NCBI GenBank assembly: GCA_902614225.1
Contig: CACMKJ010000006.1
Coordinates: 1 to 36,628, forward strand
DNA length: 36,628 nt
Direction of reading: 5' to 3'
Source of the DNA: Rhodospirillaceae bacterium
GTDB taxonomy: Bacteria > Pseudomonadota > Alphaproteobacteria > TMED109
Part shown: positions 1 to 7,109 of the stretch, piece after piece
Layout: each line of letters opens with the position of its first letter
Numbering within the stretch: position 1 is the first letter of the stretch
Program-made: the position numbers and the translations under genes
The notes under the pieces: model-generated
Databases searched by the model: none
Told to the model about the DNA's origin: nothing
Seen by the model: the letters and a program-made list of their open reading frames with translations, nothing else

Positions 1-145
1 CTAACCCTATTCCAGTTATCAACTCTATGGAGATATTTATAGCAATACTGTAGTTAACAGCAACTTTTTTATTATAATGATTATCATGCGTTTTAGATTT
101 TTTTACTTTTCCAAGTTTCTTTTCTAATTCTTTTAATTTATTCAT
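1..145 (-). CDS. atpI: ATP synthase AtpI-like protein, N-terminal part (runs off the window)
   Basis: The reading frame starts at ATG 145-143 and stays open to the window edge, giving about 48 residues. It begins MNKLKELEKKLGK, a short charged, probably coiled segment, followed by a hydrophobic stretch with the sequence INISIELITGIGL. This matches the start of alphaproteobacterial AtpI/Atp1 proteins: a basic N-terminus, then a first membrane helix with a conserved Glu and Gly-rich end. AtpI assists assembly of the F0 c-ring and usually precedes atpB, so the F0 genes probably lie just outside the left edge. The start overlaps the smc stop by one base (TAATG), which suggests translational coupling. 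Only a fragment is visible, so the family call is probable, not certain. Confidence 0.6.
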   Translation of the reverse strand, partial: MNKLKELEKKLGKVKKSKTHDNHYNKKVAVNYSIAINISIELITGIGL

Positions 146-3100
146 TATTCTGCTGCGTACACTGATTCGGCTTCATCTAAGTTTACAGACACTACTTTTG
201 AGCTACCTGGCTCGATCATAGTTATACCATATAGTTTATTCATAAAGCCCATGGTAATTTTATTATGAGTGACTACTAAAAATCTATTATTTGATGAGTT
301 AGAAGCTTCCTTCAGCAGTTCACAAAACTTTTCAACATTTCCTTCATCTAAAGGAGCATCAACCTCATCTAGAATACAAATTGGCGAAGTTTTATTTATA
401 AAAGTTGAAAAAATTAAGGCTAAAGAGGCTAATGCTTTTTCACCTCCAGATAGTAAAGATAGCTTTTGTAATTTTTTTCCAGGGGGAGATACCATAAGTT
501 CTAATCCTGCCTGTAAAGGATCATCAGAGTCTATTAGTTCTAAATAGGCTTTACCTCCATCAAAGAGTTTTTTAAATAATGATGAGAATGTATTATTTAT
601 TTCATTAAAGGCATTAAGGATTCTACTTCTAGATTCTTTGTTTAATTCTTCAATAGCTCTCTCTAATTTTTTTGCTGCTCTAGTAAGATCTTTTTCTTCA
701 ATATCAAGTTCATTAACCTCTTTTTCTAATTCGGTAGCATCTTTTTCAGCAGAAAAATTAATATCTTGATATTCATCTATTTTAAACTTAAATTTTTTAA
801 GTTTGCTCTCTAATTCTTTTATATCTACATCATAATTTTTGTTATCAAAGTAATTTTTTTCTTCTAAACTAATATTAAGCTCATCTTTTATATTATCTTC
901 TTCAACTTTCAAGAAATTTGATAATTCTTCAATCTGAGTCTCTTTACGAATAAATTTTTCTTTTAACTCTTCAAACTTAGATGTTTTAACAAGTATATTT
1001 TTTTCAATATCATTATAGTTATTTTCTATTTCATTTAATCTAATATTTGTTTTATTAAGTTGTAAATTATTATCTTTAATTTTATTGTTAAGTAAATTAA
1101 TTTTGTTATTTGAGTGAGAAGGATTTAACTCAATAAGAATTATTTTTTCTTCTGCTTCTTTAAGGTCTTTTTGTAGTACATCAATTGTTTCTTGTATAGT
1201 AATTGATCTTTTTTCAGTTTCTTTAATTTCTTCAATATTTTTATTATTTTTTAAAACTAATTCATCACTTTTTTGTTTTTCCAATAAAAAATTTATTTTC
1301 CATTTATCAGCATCTTTTTTTAGTCTTTCTAATTCACTCTTTGCTTTTGCAATTAGTTTGTTTTCTTCTAAAATATTTTTACTTATTTTTGCAATATCAG
1401 TTTCTAAAATATGTACTTTTTCTTTTTTAAGTTCAAAACTTTTTTCTGATTGTAAAAGATCTGCGTTAATATTTTTTATTTCTTCAACTAGGGTCGATTT
1501 TGTATTGTTTATTATAAAAAGCTTCTTATCTAAATCATTTAAAACGTCTTGAGTTTCAGAATTTTTGTTATTTAACTCAATCAAATTTTCTTTATATAAT
1601 ATTAATTTTTTATTATACTCTTGCAAACTTTTTTCAAATTTAGTTTTTTTATTTTCAATTTTTAACAGGACACTTTTTTCATGTATTAGTTTTTTTTCTA
1701 ACTCTAGTATTTTAGTGGTGCTATCTATTCTTTTAAATGTAAATGTTTGTTTTCCATCCACTATTTTAAGTCCATCCCATCTCCATAAAGACCCTTCTTT
1801 TGAAACAGCAATTTGTCCAATTTTTAAATATTTTTGATGCTTTTCACCTTCTTTATTATTATTAACAATAGCTACTTGAGAGAGAAATCTTTCCAGTTTT
1901 TTAGGGCCCTTTACATATTTATTAAGTGAACTTAAACCTTTTGGCAACATCAATTTCTCATTATTATTTAATAAAGTCCACTGCACTGGAGAATTTTTAT
2001 TATGATCCGCCTCTATGCCATCTCCTATGGCCAGGCAAAAAGCTAATAAATAACCTTTCTCAATTTTTACTTCATTGAGTATATTACTCTTAGTTGTTTT
2101 GTGCCCCAATGATAAATAGTTAGATATTTTTTTTTCTACATCATTAAGAATCACTTTTTGCTTTTCTACTAGAAGGTTTTCATTTTTGATATGAGTCATT
2201 AACTCATTGATTTTTAAATTTATATTTTCAGTGCTTTCTTTATTTCTTTTCTTTTCAGCATTTATTTTTATTATTTCATTTTTTTTAATTTCAACTAAGT
2301 CACTCAGCTTTTTAAACTCGGCATCATTCTCTTGATGTATTATTTTTTGTTTAATTTGGGTTTTATATAATTTTATTGTTGAGGCAATTTCATTAATGCT
2401 TTTATTCAAAATTATTTTTTCAAGTTCAAATTTATTTACCAGATTTTTTTTTTCATTAAAATATATATTTAAATCTTTTATCTTTTTTTCTTCTAATTCA
2501 ACTTTATTTTCAAGTTTTAACAGGGTATTTTTTGCGTTTTGTTTTTTATCGTTCTTATTTTCACTTTTAGGTAAGGTTTCCATTTCTTTGCTTATTTCAA
2601 TAATTCTTTTTTTTGAATTATTTAAAATTTCTTTTTGAAAGTTAATATTTTTATTTATCTGAATTTTTAAATTTTTTAAAGAAATCAAATCGTTTTGTTT
2701 GCTCTTAATTTCAAAGTTTATTTTTTCAATATCTAAACTTAATAGTAAACCTTTCTCTTTTATATCTTTTTTTTGATTATTTAATTTATTTAAAATAGAC
2801 TTTTTTTCTAAAGAATCTTGACTAAGCTTATTTAATTGGTTTTTTTTGTTTTTTAATTCTATATTAAGAGTTTTTAGTTGGGATTTAAGTAGAATTAATT
2901 GGGATTTTGTTTTTTTCCATTTAGCTATTAACAATACCTTTTTTAACTCATCTGATTCTTTTTGGGCTTGCTTGAATAACTTAGCCTTTTTAGCTTGTCT
3001 TTGTAGTTCTAACAGATTCTTTTTCTTTGATGCTAAAATATCATTTAATCTATCTAAGTTTCTTTTAGTAGAGTCTAACTTATTATTAGTCTCATTTTTT

Positions 3101-3636
3101 CTAGCACTAATGCCAGATATACCAGCTGCTTCATCTAATATTTTTCTGCGATCAATTGGTTTTTGAAGAACTAAATTACCAATAGTCCCTTGGTCAATAA
3201 TATTAGAAGATCTTGACCCAGAAGAAAAATCAGCAAATAAATATTGTATATCTTTTGCTTTTACTTCTTTTCCATTTATTCTGTAGGTAGACCCTGAGTC
3301 CCTAATGGCTTGTCTTTCAACTTCAATAATATTATCTTTTAGAAATTTTTTATAATTATCCTCTAAAATATTTTTATCAACTTCTAAAGTAAGTGAAACT
3401 AAGGCTATATTTTTAGATGCTTTAGAGGCGCTGCCACTGAATATCAAATCATTCATACCTGACCCTCTTAGGCTTTTTGAAGAGTTTTCTCCCATCACCC
3501 ATTTTATAGCTTCTACCACATTGGATTTTCCTGAGCCATTAGGTCCTATAATACCATTTAAGCCACTATTTATACTCATGGTGGTGTCTTCAGAAAATGA
3601 CTTAAAGCCAGAGACTCTTAATTTACTAATAAACAC
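145..3636 (-). CDS. smc: Chromosome segregation ATPase SMC
   Basis: This is a full-length SMC of 1163 residues, the core of the condensin that compacts and segregates the chromosome, normally with ScpA and ScpB (not in this window). The N-terminal Walker A, GPNGSGKS, is at residues 31-38. Two very long Lys/Glu/Asn-rich coiled coils flank a hinge at about 510-640. The C-terminal head carries the ABC signature LSGGEKALASLAL and the Walker B ILDEVDAPLD. The start codon is GTG (3636-3634), which places the first residues at the expected MFISKLRVSGFKSF; GGAA lies a few bases upstream. The gene ends in a TAATG overlap with the atpI-like gene. The coding strand is extremely A-rich because the coils are rich in Lys and Asn. 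The call is secure. Confidence 0.98.
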   Translation of the reverse strand: MFISKLRVSGFKSFSEDTTMSINSGLNGIIGPNGSGKSNVVEAIKWVMGENSSKSLRGSGMNDLIFSGSASKASKNIALVSLTLEVDKNILEDNYKKFLKDNIIEVERQAIRDSGSTYRINGKEVKAKDIQYLFADFSSGSRSSNIIDQGTIGNLVLQKPIDRRKILDEAAGISGISARKNETNNKLDSTKRNLDRLNDILASKKKNLLELQRQAKKAKLFKQAQKESDELKKVLLIAKWKKTKSQLILLKSQLKTLNIELKNKKNQLNKLSQDSLEKKSILNKLNNQKKDIKEKGLLLSLDIEKINFEIKSKQNDLISLKNLKIQINKNINFQKEILNNSKKRIIEISKEMETLPKSENKNDKKQNAKNTLLKLENKVELEEKKIKDLNIYFNEKKNLVNKFELEKIILNKSINEIASTIKLYKTQIKQKIIHQENDAEFKKLSDLVEIKKNEIIKINAEKKRNKESTENINLKINELMTHIKNENLLVEKQKVILNDVEKKISNYLSLGHKTTKSNILNEVKIEKGYLLAFCLAIGDGIEADHNKNSPVQWTLLNNNEKLMLPKGLSSLNKYVKGPKKLERFLSQVAIVNNNKEGEKHQKYLKIGQIAVSKEGSLWRWDGLKIVDGKQTFTFKRIDSTTKILELEKKLIHEKSVLLKIENKKTKFEKSLQEYNKKLILYKENLIELNNKNSETQDVLNDLDKKLFIINNTKSTLVEEIKNINADLLQSEKSFELKKEKVHILETDIAKISKNILEENKLIAKAKSELERLKKDADKWKINFLLEKQKSDELVLKNNKNIEEIKETEKRSITIQETIDVLQKDLKEAEEKIILIELNPSHSNNKINLLNNKIKDNNLQLNKTNIRLNEIENNYNDIEKNILVKTSKFEELKEKFIRKETQIEELSNFLKVEEDNIKDELNISLEEKNYFDNKNYDVDIKELESKLKKFKFKIDEYQDINFSAEKDATELEKEVNELDIEEKDLTRAAKKLERAIEELNKESRSRILNAFNEINNTFSSLFKKLFDGGKAYLELIDSDDPLQAGLELMVSPPGKKLQKLSLLSGGEKALASLALIFSTFINKTSPICILDEVDAPLDEGNVEKFCELLKEASNSSNNRFLVVTHNKITMGFMNKLYGITMIEPGSSKVVSVNLDEAESVYAAE

Positions 3637-3662
3637 AACAATTCCTAATTATTTTTTTTTAT

Positions 3663-3680
3663 TATACTATATATAGTATA
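3663..3680. repeat. Perfect 18-base AT-rich palindrome between smc and dsbA
   Basis: The 18 bases TATACTATATATAGTATA read the same on both strands. The site lies 27-44 bases upstream of the smc GTG and 15 bases downstream of the dsbA stop. The overlapping bases 3666-3661 read TATAAT on the minus strand, a perfect -10 box for smc, although no convincing -35 sits at 16-18 bases. It could be a promoter element, an operator, or chance in AT-rich DNA. Confidence 0.45.
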
Positions 3681-3694
3681 TGTAAGGAAAGCTA

Positions 3695-4306
3695 TTAATA
3701 AATGTGCTTAATAAGTACTTCTAAATCTACTGAACCTTCAAGTTTTTTTCCATTTAGTATAAAAGAAGGAGTAGAGTTAACTCCTAGTTTTTGACCTTCT
3801 AATCTAGAAGCAAGAATAGAGTCCCATTTTTTTTTATTATCTTTATTTTCTGCAGCACAAGTTTTTATTTTTTCCAGTGATATACCATGCTGTTTTAAAA
3901 TTTGGTAAAATGCATTTAAAAGCTCTTCTTTATTACTGGAAGCAGTAACCCATTTTTTCTGGTTTCTAAAAAGACTATTTAGTGTTGTATGAAATTGTTC
4001 TCCTTCATAACAATTTGTAATCATTGCTGCTAACATAGCAGGCATATCTAATGGAAAATCTCTGTAAATATACTGTAATTTTCCTGTTTTAATTAATTTT
4101 TCTTTAATTTCTGGTAATTTTTGATTATGAAAGTTTGCACAGTGCACACATGAAAGAGAAGCGTATTCTATCAATGTGTTTGGTGCATTTAGATCGCCTA
4201 AAATATTTTTTTTCTTATCATTGATTGTATTTTCAGCAACTAAATCTAATGAGAATAATACTAACGCGGTTGATACAATAACTTTTAAATAATCAAAAAC
4301 TTTCAT
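3695..4306 (-). CDS. DsbA-family periplasmic thiol:disulfide oxidoreductase
   Basis: This 203-residue thioredoxin-fold protein starts with a signal peptide (residues 1 to about 24, hydrophobic VIVSTALVLFSLDLVA), so it should act in the periplasm. The redox motif is CVHC at residues 53-56, inside YASLSCVHCANFH, which is the DsbA-like position after the first beta strand. The cis-proline loop is visible near the C-terminus as NSTPSFILNGKKLEG. Such proteins introduce or transfer disulfides in secreted proteins. A clear Shine-Dalgarno, AGAGGTG, lies about 7 bases before the ATG. The position between smc and the dciA/mutY pair is common in alphaproteobacteria. It is not possible to say from sequence whether it is an oxidase (DsbA) or a BdbD/DsbG-like relative. 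Confidence 0.9.
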   Translation of the reverse strand: MKVFDYLKVIVSTALVLFSLDLVAENTINDKKKNILGDLNAPNTLIEYASLSCVHCANFHNQKLPEIKEKLIKTGKLQYIYRDFPLDMPAMLAAMITNCYEGEQFHTTLNSLFRNQKKWVTASSNKEELLNAFYQILKQHGISLEKIKTCAAENKDNKKKWDSILASRLEGQKLGVNSTPSFILNGKKLEGSVDLEVLIKHIY

Positions 4307-4321
4307 ATAAACACCTCTTAT

Positions 4322-4615
4322 TTATTTTTTCATTAACAACTTGATTTTACATATAGTGTTACTTTCAAGTAAAGCATTTATTTTTTTTTTAAAAGTTTCT
4401 GTTTGATATTGAAAATCTAATAAATACTCATTGTCTACTATTACAATCAATGTACTATCTTTATTAAGCTTTTTTGGAAGCGATTTGTTGCTTAGATGAC
4501 TTCCAACAATTAGTTTCCAATTATCTAAAATTATTAAAAAATTATTATCATGACGTTTATAAATTTGTTTAGTAATATTAGAGAATAATTCATTAATTTT
4601 TTTAAAATTTTTCAT
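4322..4615 (-). CDS. dciA: DciA/DUF721 family protein, putative replicative helicase loader
   Basis: The protein has 97 residues from ATG 4615. It carries the DUF721 pattern: ILDNWKLIVGSHLSNKSLPKKL, then STLIVIVDNEYLLDFQYQTETFKKKINALL. This fits the DciA fold, a small KH-like domain that helps load DnaB in bacteria lacking DnaC or DnaI. The frame is open 12 codons further upstream, but that extension (MLFFLQYIVQFN) would overlap the mutY start region and does not look like the family, so I chose the internal MKNF start. The divergent mutY start is only 13 bases away, so the two genes cannot have ordinary separate promoters in the gap. Family assignment is good; function is by analogy with studied DciA proteins. 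Confidence 0.8.
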   Translation of the reverse strand: MKNFKKINELFSNITKQIYKRHDNNFLIILDNWKLIVGSHLSNKSLPKKLNKDSTLIVIVDNEYLLDFQYQTETFKKKINALLESNTICKIKLLMKK

Positions 4616-4628
4616 ATTAAATTGAACA

Positions 4629-5663
4629 ATGTATTGTAGAAAAAATAGCATTATCAGAAAAAAAATTCTAGCATACTATGAAAATAATAAAAGAGATCTT
4701 CCATGGAGGACTGAACAGGATAATAACCAAAACCCTTACTTTACTTTAGTATCTGAGGTTATGTTGCAACAAACCCAAGTAAATACTGCATTAGTTTATT
4801 ATAAAAAATTTATAAAAAAATGGCCAAATTTAAATAGCTTAGCACAAGCAAATATTGAGGATGTTTTAACAATGTGGTCAGGTTTAGGTTACTACAGTAG
4901 GGCTAAAAACCTTTTAAAAGCTGCAAAAATTATAAATCAAAAACACAATGGTATTATTCCTGAAAAATATGAAGATTTAATATGTTTGCCAGGAATTGGT
5001 GAGTATACAGCATCAGCTATCGTTAGTTTTGCTTTTGGAAAGTTTTCAGTAGTAATAGATACTAATATTAAAAGATTTATAACTAGAGTGAATGGTTTAA
5101 ATAAAAATGATATGGTTAATAAGCTTAAATTTAATGAAATTGGAAAAAAAATGTTCCCTAAATCTAATAGTGGAAAATTTGCACAAGCAATAATGGATTT
5201 TTCTTCAGATATTTGTACCAAAATAAATCCTTCTTGCACTAAATGTTTTTTAAAGAATTACTGTAAATTTGATTTAAGCTTAGAAAAAAACTACGAGAGA
5301 AAAAAAGTTAAAAAAAAATTCTCTGTAGTATTTTTTTATATCTTTAAAAATAAATATTTTTTTCTAAAAAAAAGAGATATATCAGGTACTTTAGGTGGTA
5401 TGTATGAAGTACCAGGAACTGCATGGCAATTAAAGTCTTGGCCAAAACCTTATATAAAATTTAAATCTATTAGTGCCTTGACAAAAACTATTAGATATAA
5501 ATTATCTAATACTGATTTACATACTAAGATCTATAAAGTGAATGTAAAAAATAAAGATGATATTAAAGATTCTGGAATTTGGGTAAGTAAATCAGATTTA
5601 GAGGGTTTTCCACTCTCAGTCTTGACCAAAAAAATCATAATGTATTGTATGAATGAAAAATAA
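4629..5663 (+). CDS. mutY: A/G-specific adenine DNA glycosylase MutY
   Basis: MutY removes adenine mispaired with 8-oxoguanine. The 344-residue protein shows PWR at 25-27, the catalytic Glu in SEVMLQQTQV (Glu43), the helix-hairpin-helix LPGIGEYTAS (about 120-129, with the expected Tyr126), catalytic Asp144 in VVIDTNIKR, and an intact 4Fe-4S ligand set C-x6-C-x2-C-x5-C at Cys196, 203, 206 and 212. Residues from about 225 form the MutT-like 8-oxoG recognition domain, including GGMYEVPGTAW. The catalytic loop reads DTN rather than the usual DGN, a mild oddity that recalls EndoIII (DTH). The N-terminus is short, and ATG 4629 is the only sensible ATG; it sits 13 bases from the divergent dciA start with no visible Shine-Dalgarno. 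Confidence 0.95.
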   Translation: MYCRKNSIIRKKILAYYENNKRDLPWRTEQDNNQNPYFTLVSEVMLQQTQVNTALVYYKKFIKKWPNLNSLAQANIEDVLTMWSGLGYYSRAKNLLKAAKIINQKHNGIIPEKYEDLICLPGIGEYTASAIVSFAFGKFSVVIDTNIKRFITRVNGLNKNDMVNKLKFNEIGKKMFPKSNSGKFAQAIMDFSSDICTKINPSCTKCFLKNYCKFDLSLEKNYERKKVKKKFSVVFFYIFKNKYFFLKKRDISGTLGGMYEVPGTAWQLKSWPKPYIKFKSISALTKTIRYKLSNTDLHTKIYKVNVKNKDDIKDSGIWVSKSDLEGFPLSVLTKKIIMYCMNEK

Positions 5664-5665
5664 GC

Positions 5666-5683
5666 TAGTTATTAAATTAACTA
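5666..5683. terminator. Weak AT-only hairpin between convergent mutY and ccrM
   Basis: TAGTTA (5666-5671) and TAACTA (5678-5683) form a 6-base stem with a 6-base loop in the 28-base gap between the two stop codons. It could act as a feeble bidirectional terminator. There is little G+C in the stem and no long T-tract on either side, so confidence is low. Confidence 0.25.
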
Positions 5684-5691
5684 AAATTGTA

Positions 5692-6549
5692 CTATAAAAT
5701 ACTGTTAATATTAATCTTCTTAGATATTTTTTTATTTAATAGCTTTATTTCGTTAGATTTAATTTTTTTAACATTCAGAATTCTTTTTTTTGCTTCTTTT
5801 ATGTAAGTAGCGTTTTTCTCTATTCCAATGAATTTTCTTCCAAGCTTTTTACAGACTACTCCAGTAGTTCCTGTACCAAAAAAAGGATCTAATACTAAAT
5901 CTCCTGGTTTAGTGCTAGATAAAATTACTCTTAATAATAATTCCTCAGGCTTTTGAGTATTATGCAGTTTTTTATTTTTAGTATCTTTTAGTCTTTCTTT
6001 CCCACTACATATATTTATCAACCAATCGTCTGATCTCATTTGTTTATTATCATTTAATTGTTTCATAGTTTGATAGTTAAAGGTATATTTAGAACATTTA
6101 GTATTAGCTGCCCATATTAGAGTCTCATGAGCATTTGTAAATCTTGTACCCTTAAAATTAGGCATAGGGTTAGTTTTTCTCCAAATTATATCATTTAATA
6201 TCCAAAAATTTAAATTTTGAAGTATATACCCTATTCTATAAATATTATGATAGCTTCCTATAACCCACAAACATCCATCAGGTTTCAGAATTCTTTTAAT
6301 TTCAGATAACCAAGTTTTTGTAAAAATATCATAGTCTTGAAAATTATTAAATTTGTCCCAGTCGTCGTTGACACCTGAAACTTTTGTCGCATCTGGTCTA
6401 TATAAAGTTTTAGATAATTGTAAATTATATGGAGGATCACAAAATACCATATCTACTGAATGATCTTTAAGTTTTTTTAGTTCTATTAATGAATCTCCTA
6501 ATATATATTTAGAGCTTACAATAGATGCTATATGGTTTTTATATGACAT
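5692..6549 (-). CDS. ccrM: CcrM-like adenine DNA methyltransferase lacking the C-terminal domain
   Basis: This is a beta-class N6-adenine methyltransferase of 285 residues. It has catalytic motif IV DPPY at 38-41 followed by NLQL, and the SAM-binding motif I DPFFGTGTTG at 221-230. Segments such as WVIGSYHNI, NDIIWRKTNPMPNFKGTRF and NAHETLIWA are near-identical to Caulobacter CcrM, which methylates GANTC once per cell cycle. CcrM proteins are normally about 350-360 residues, because a C-terminal domain of about 80 residues contributes to DNA binding. Here the protein stops (TAG) after KKININSIL, about where that domain would begin, and reading on past the stop gives only YNFS before another stop. 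It starts in a TAATG overlap with rnhB. Family is certain; whether it still methylates GANTC is open. Confidence 0.9.
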   Translation of the reverse strand: MSYKNHIASIVSSKYILGDSLIELKKLKDHSVDMVFCDPPYNLQLSKTLYRPDATKVSGVNDDWDKFNNFQDYDIFTKTWLSEIKRILKPDGCLWVIGSYHNIYRIGYILQNLNFWILNDIIWRKTNPMPNFKGTRFTNAHETLIWAANTKCSKYTFNYQTMKQLNDNKQMRSDDWLINICSGKERLKDTKNKKLHNTQKPEELLLRVILSSTKPGDLVLDPFFGTGTTGVVCKKLGRKFIGIEKNATYIKEAKKRILNVKKIKSNEIKLLNKKISKKININSIL

Positions 6550-7106
6550 TAAAAATGTAGATTAAATGATTTCCTGTGAAAGTTAGTTATACCATAGTTT
6601 TTAATAGCAAGTAAATGGTCTTTAGTTCCATATCCTTTATTTTTATCCCATTTATATTTATTATTTTCTTTGTTTTTATTAACCATAATTTTATCTCTAG
6701 TAACTTTCGCAATAATGGAAGCAGCTGCAATTGATACGTAATTTTCATCACCTTTAATAATATTTTCAATATTGGTATTAGTAGTAATTTTAATATTACC
6801 ATCAAGAAGGTTTTTCTTAACTCTTAGGTGTTGTGGTATACTTTGTTGTGCAGCCAAGTTAGTAGCTTTTGAAATACCTATTTTATCAATAATATTAGGC
6901 ATTACGATGCCTAAGCCTACACTAGCAATCCTTTTAATTATTTTGAAGAGAATTAGTCTTTTAGAAGCACTAATTTTTTTAGAGTCTTTAATTCCATATG
7001 GTATATTAGAATAATTGTAAAAAATAACTGATGCAACTACAACAGGTCCAGCAATAGCACCTCTTCCTACTTCATCAAAACCACATGCGTAATTCTGAGT
7101 AGACAT
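6549..7106 (-). CDS. rnhB: Ribonuclease HII
   Basis: RNase HII cleaves the RNA strand of RNA:DNA hybrids and single ribonucleotides left in DNA. The 185-residue protein shows the DEVGRG active-site motif at 11-16 (Asp11, Glu12), the third acidic residue in LLDGN (Asp102), and the conserved block KGDENYVSIAAASIIAKVTRD, followed by GYGTKDH and NFHRKSF at the C-terminus. It is slightly short compared with the usual 190-210 residues but complete. AAGGA lies about 12 bases before the ATG, inside the end of the upstream membrane-protein gene, whose stop is 3 bases away. It overlaps ccrM as TAATG. Pairing of rnhB with ccrM is common in alphaproteobacteria. Confidence 0.96.
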   Translation of the reverse strand: MSTQNYACGFDEVGRGAIAGPVVVASVIFYNYSNIPYGIKDSKKISASKRLILFKIIKRIASVGLGIVMPNIIDKIGISKATNLAAQQSIPQHLRVKKNLLDGNIKITTNTNIENIIKGDENYVSIAAASIIAKVTRDKIMVNKNKENNKYKWDKNKGYGTKDHLLAIKNYGITNFHRKSFNLHF

Positions 7107-7109
7107 TTT

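Noticed and set aside
269-547. Open frames opposite smc, and similar antisense frames elsewhere (for example 12536-12799, 23135-23497)
   Set aside because: They mirror conserved genes on the other strand, have no ribosome site or recognisable family, and their composition is what the reverse complement of a Lys/Asn-rich gene gives.
4616-4651. Longer dciA start (12 extra codons)
   Set aside because: The extension overlaps the mutY coding start and does not resemble the DUF721 family; the internal ATG at 4615 fits better.
5640-5694. Frameshift in ccrM as the cause of the short C-terminus
   Set aside because: The bases past the stop encode another stop after four residues and then belong to mutY on the other strand; no remnant of a CcrM tail is visible, so this looks like a real loss.
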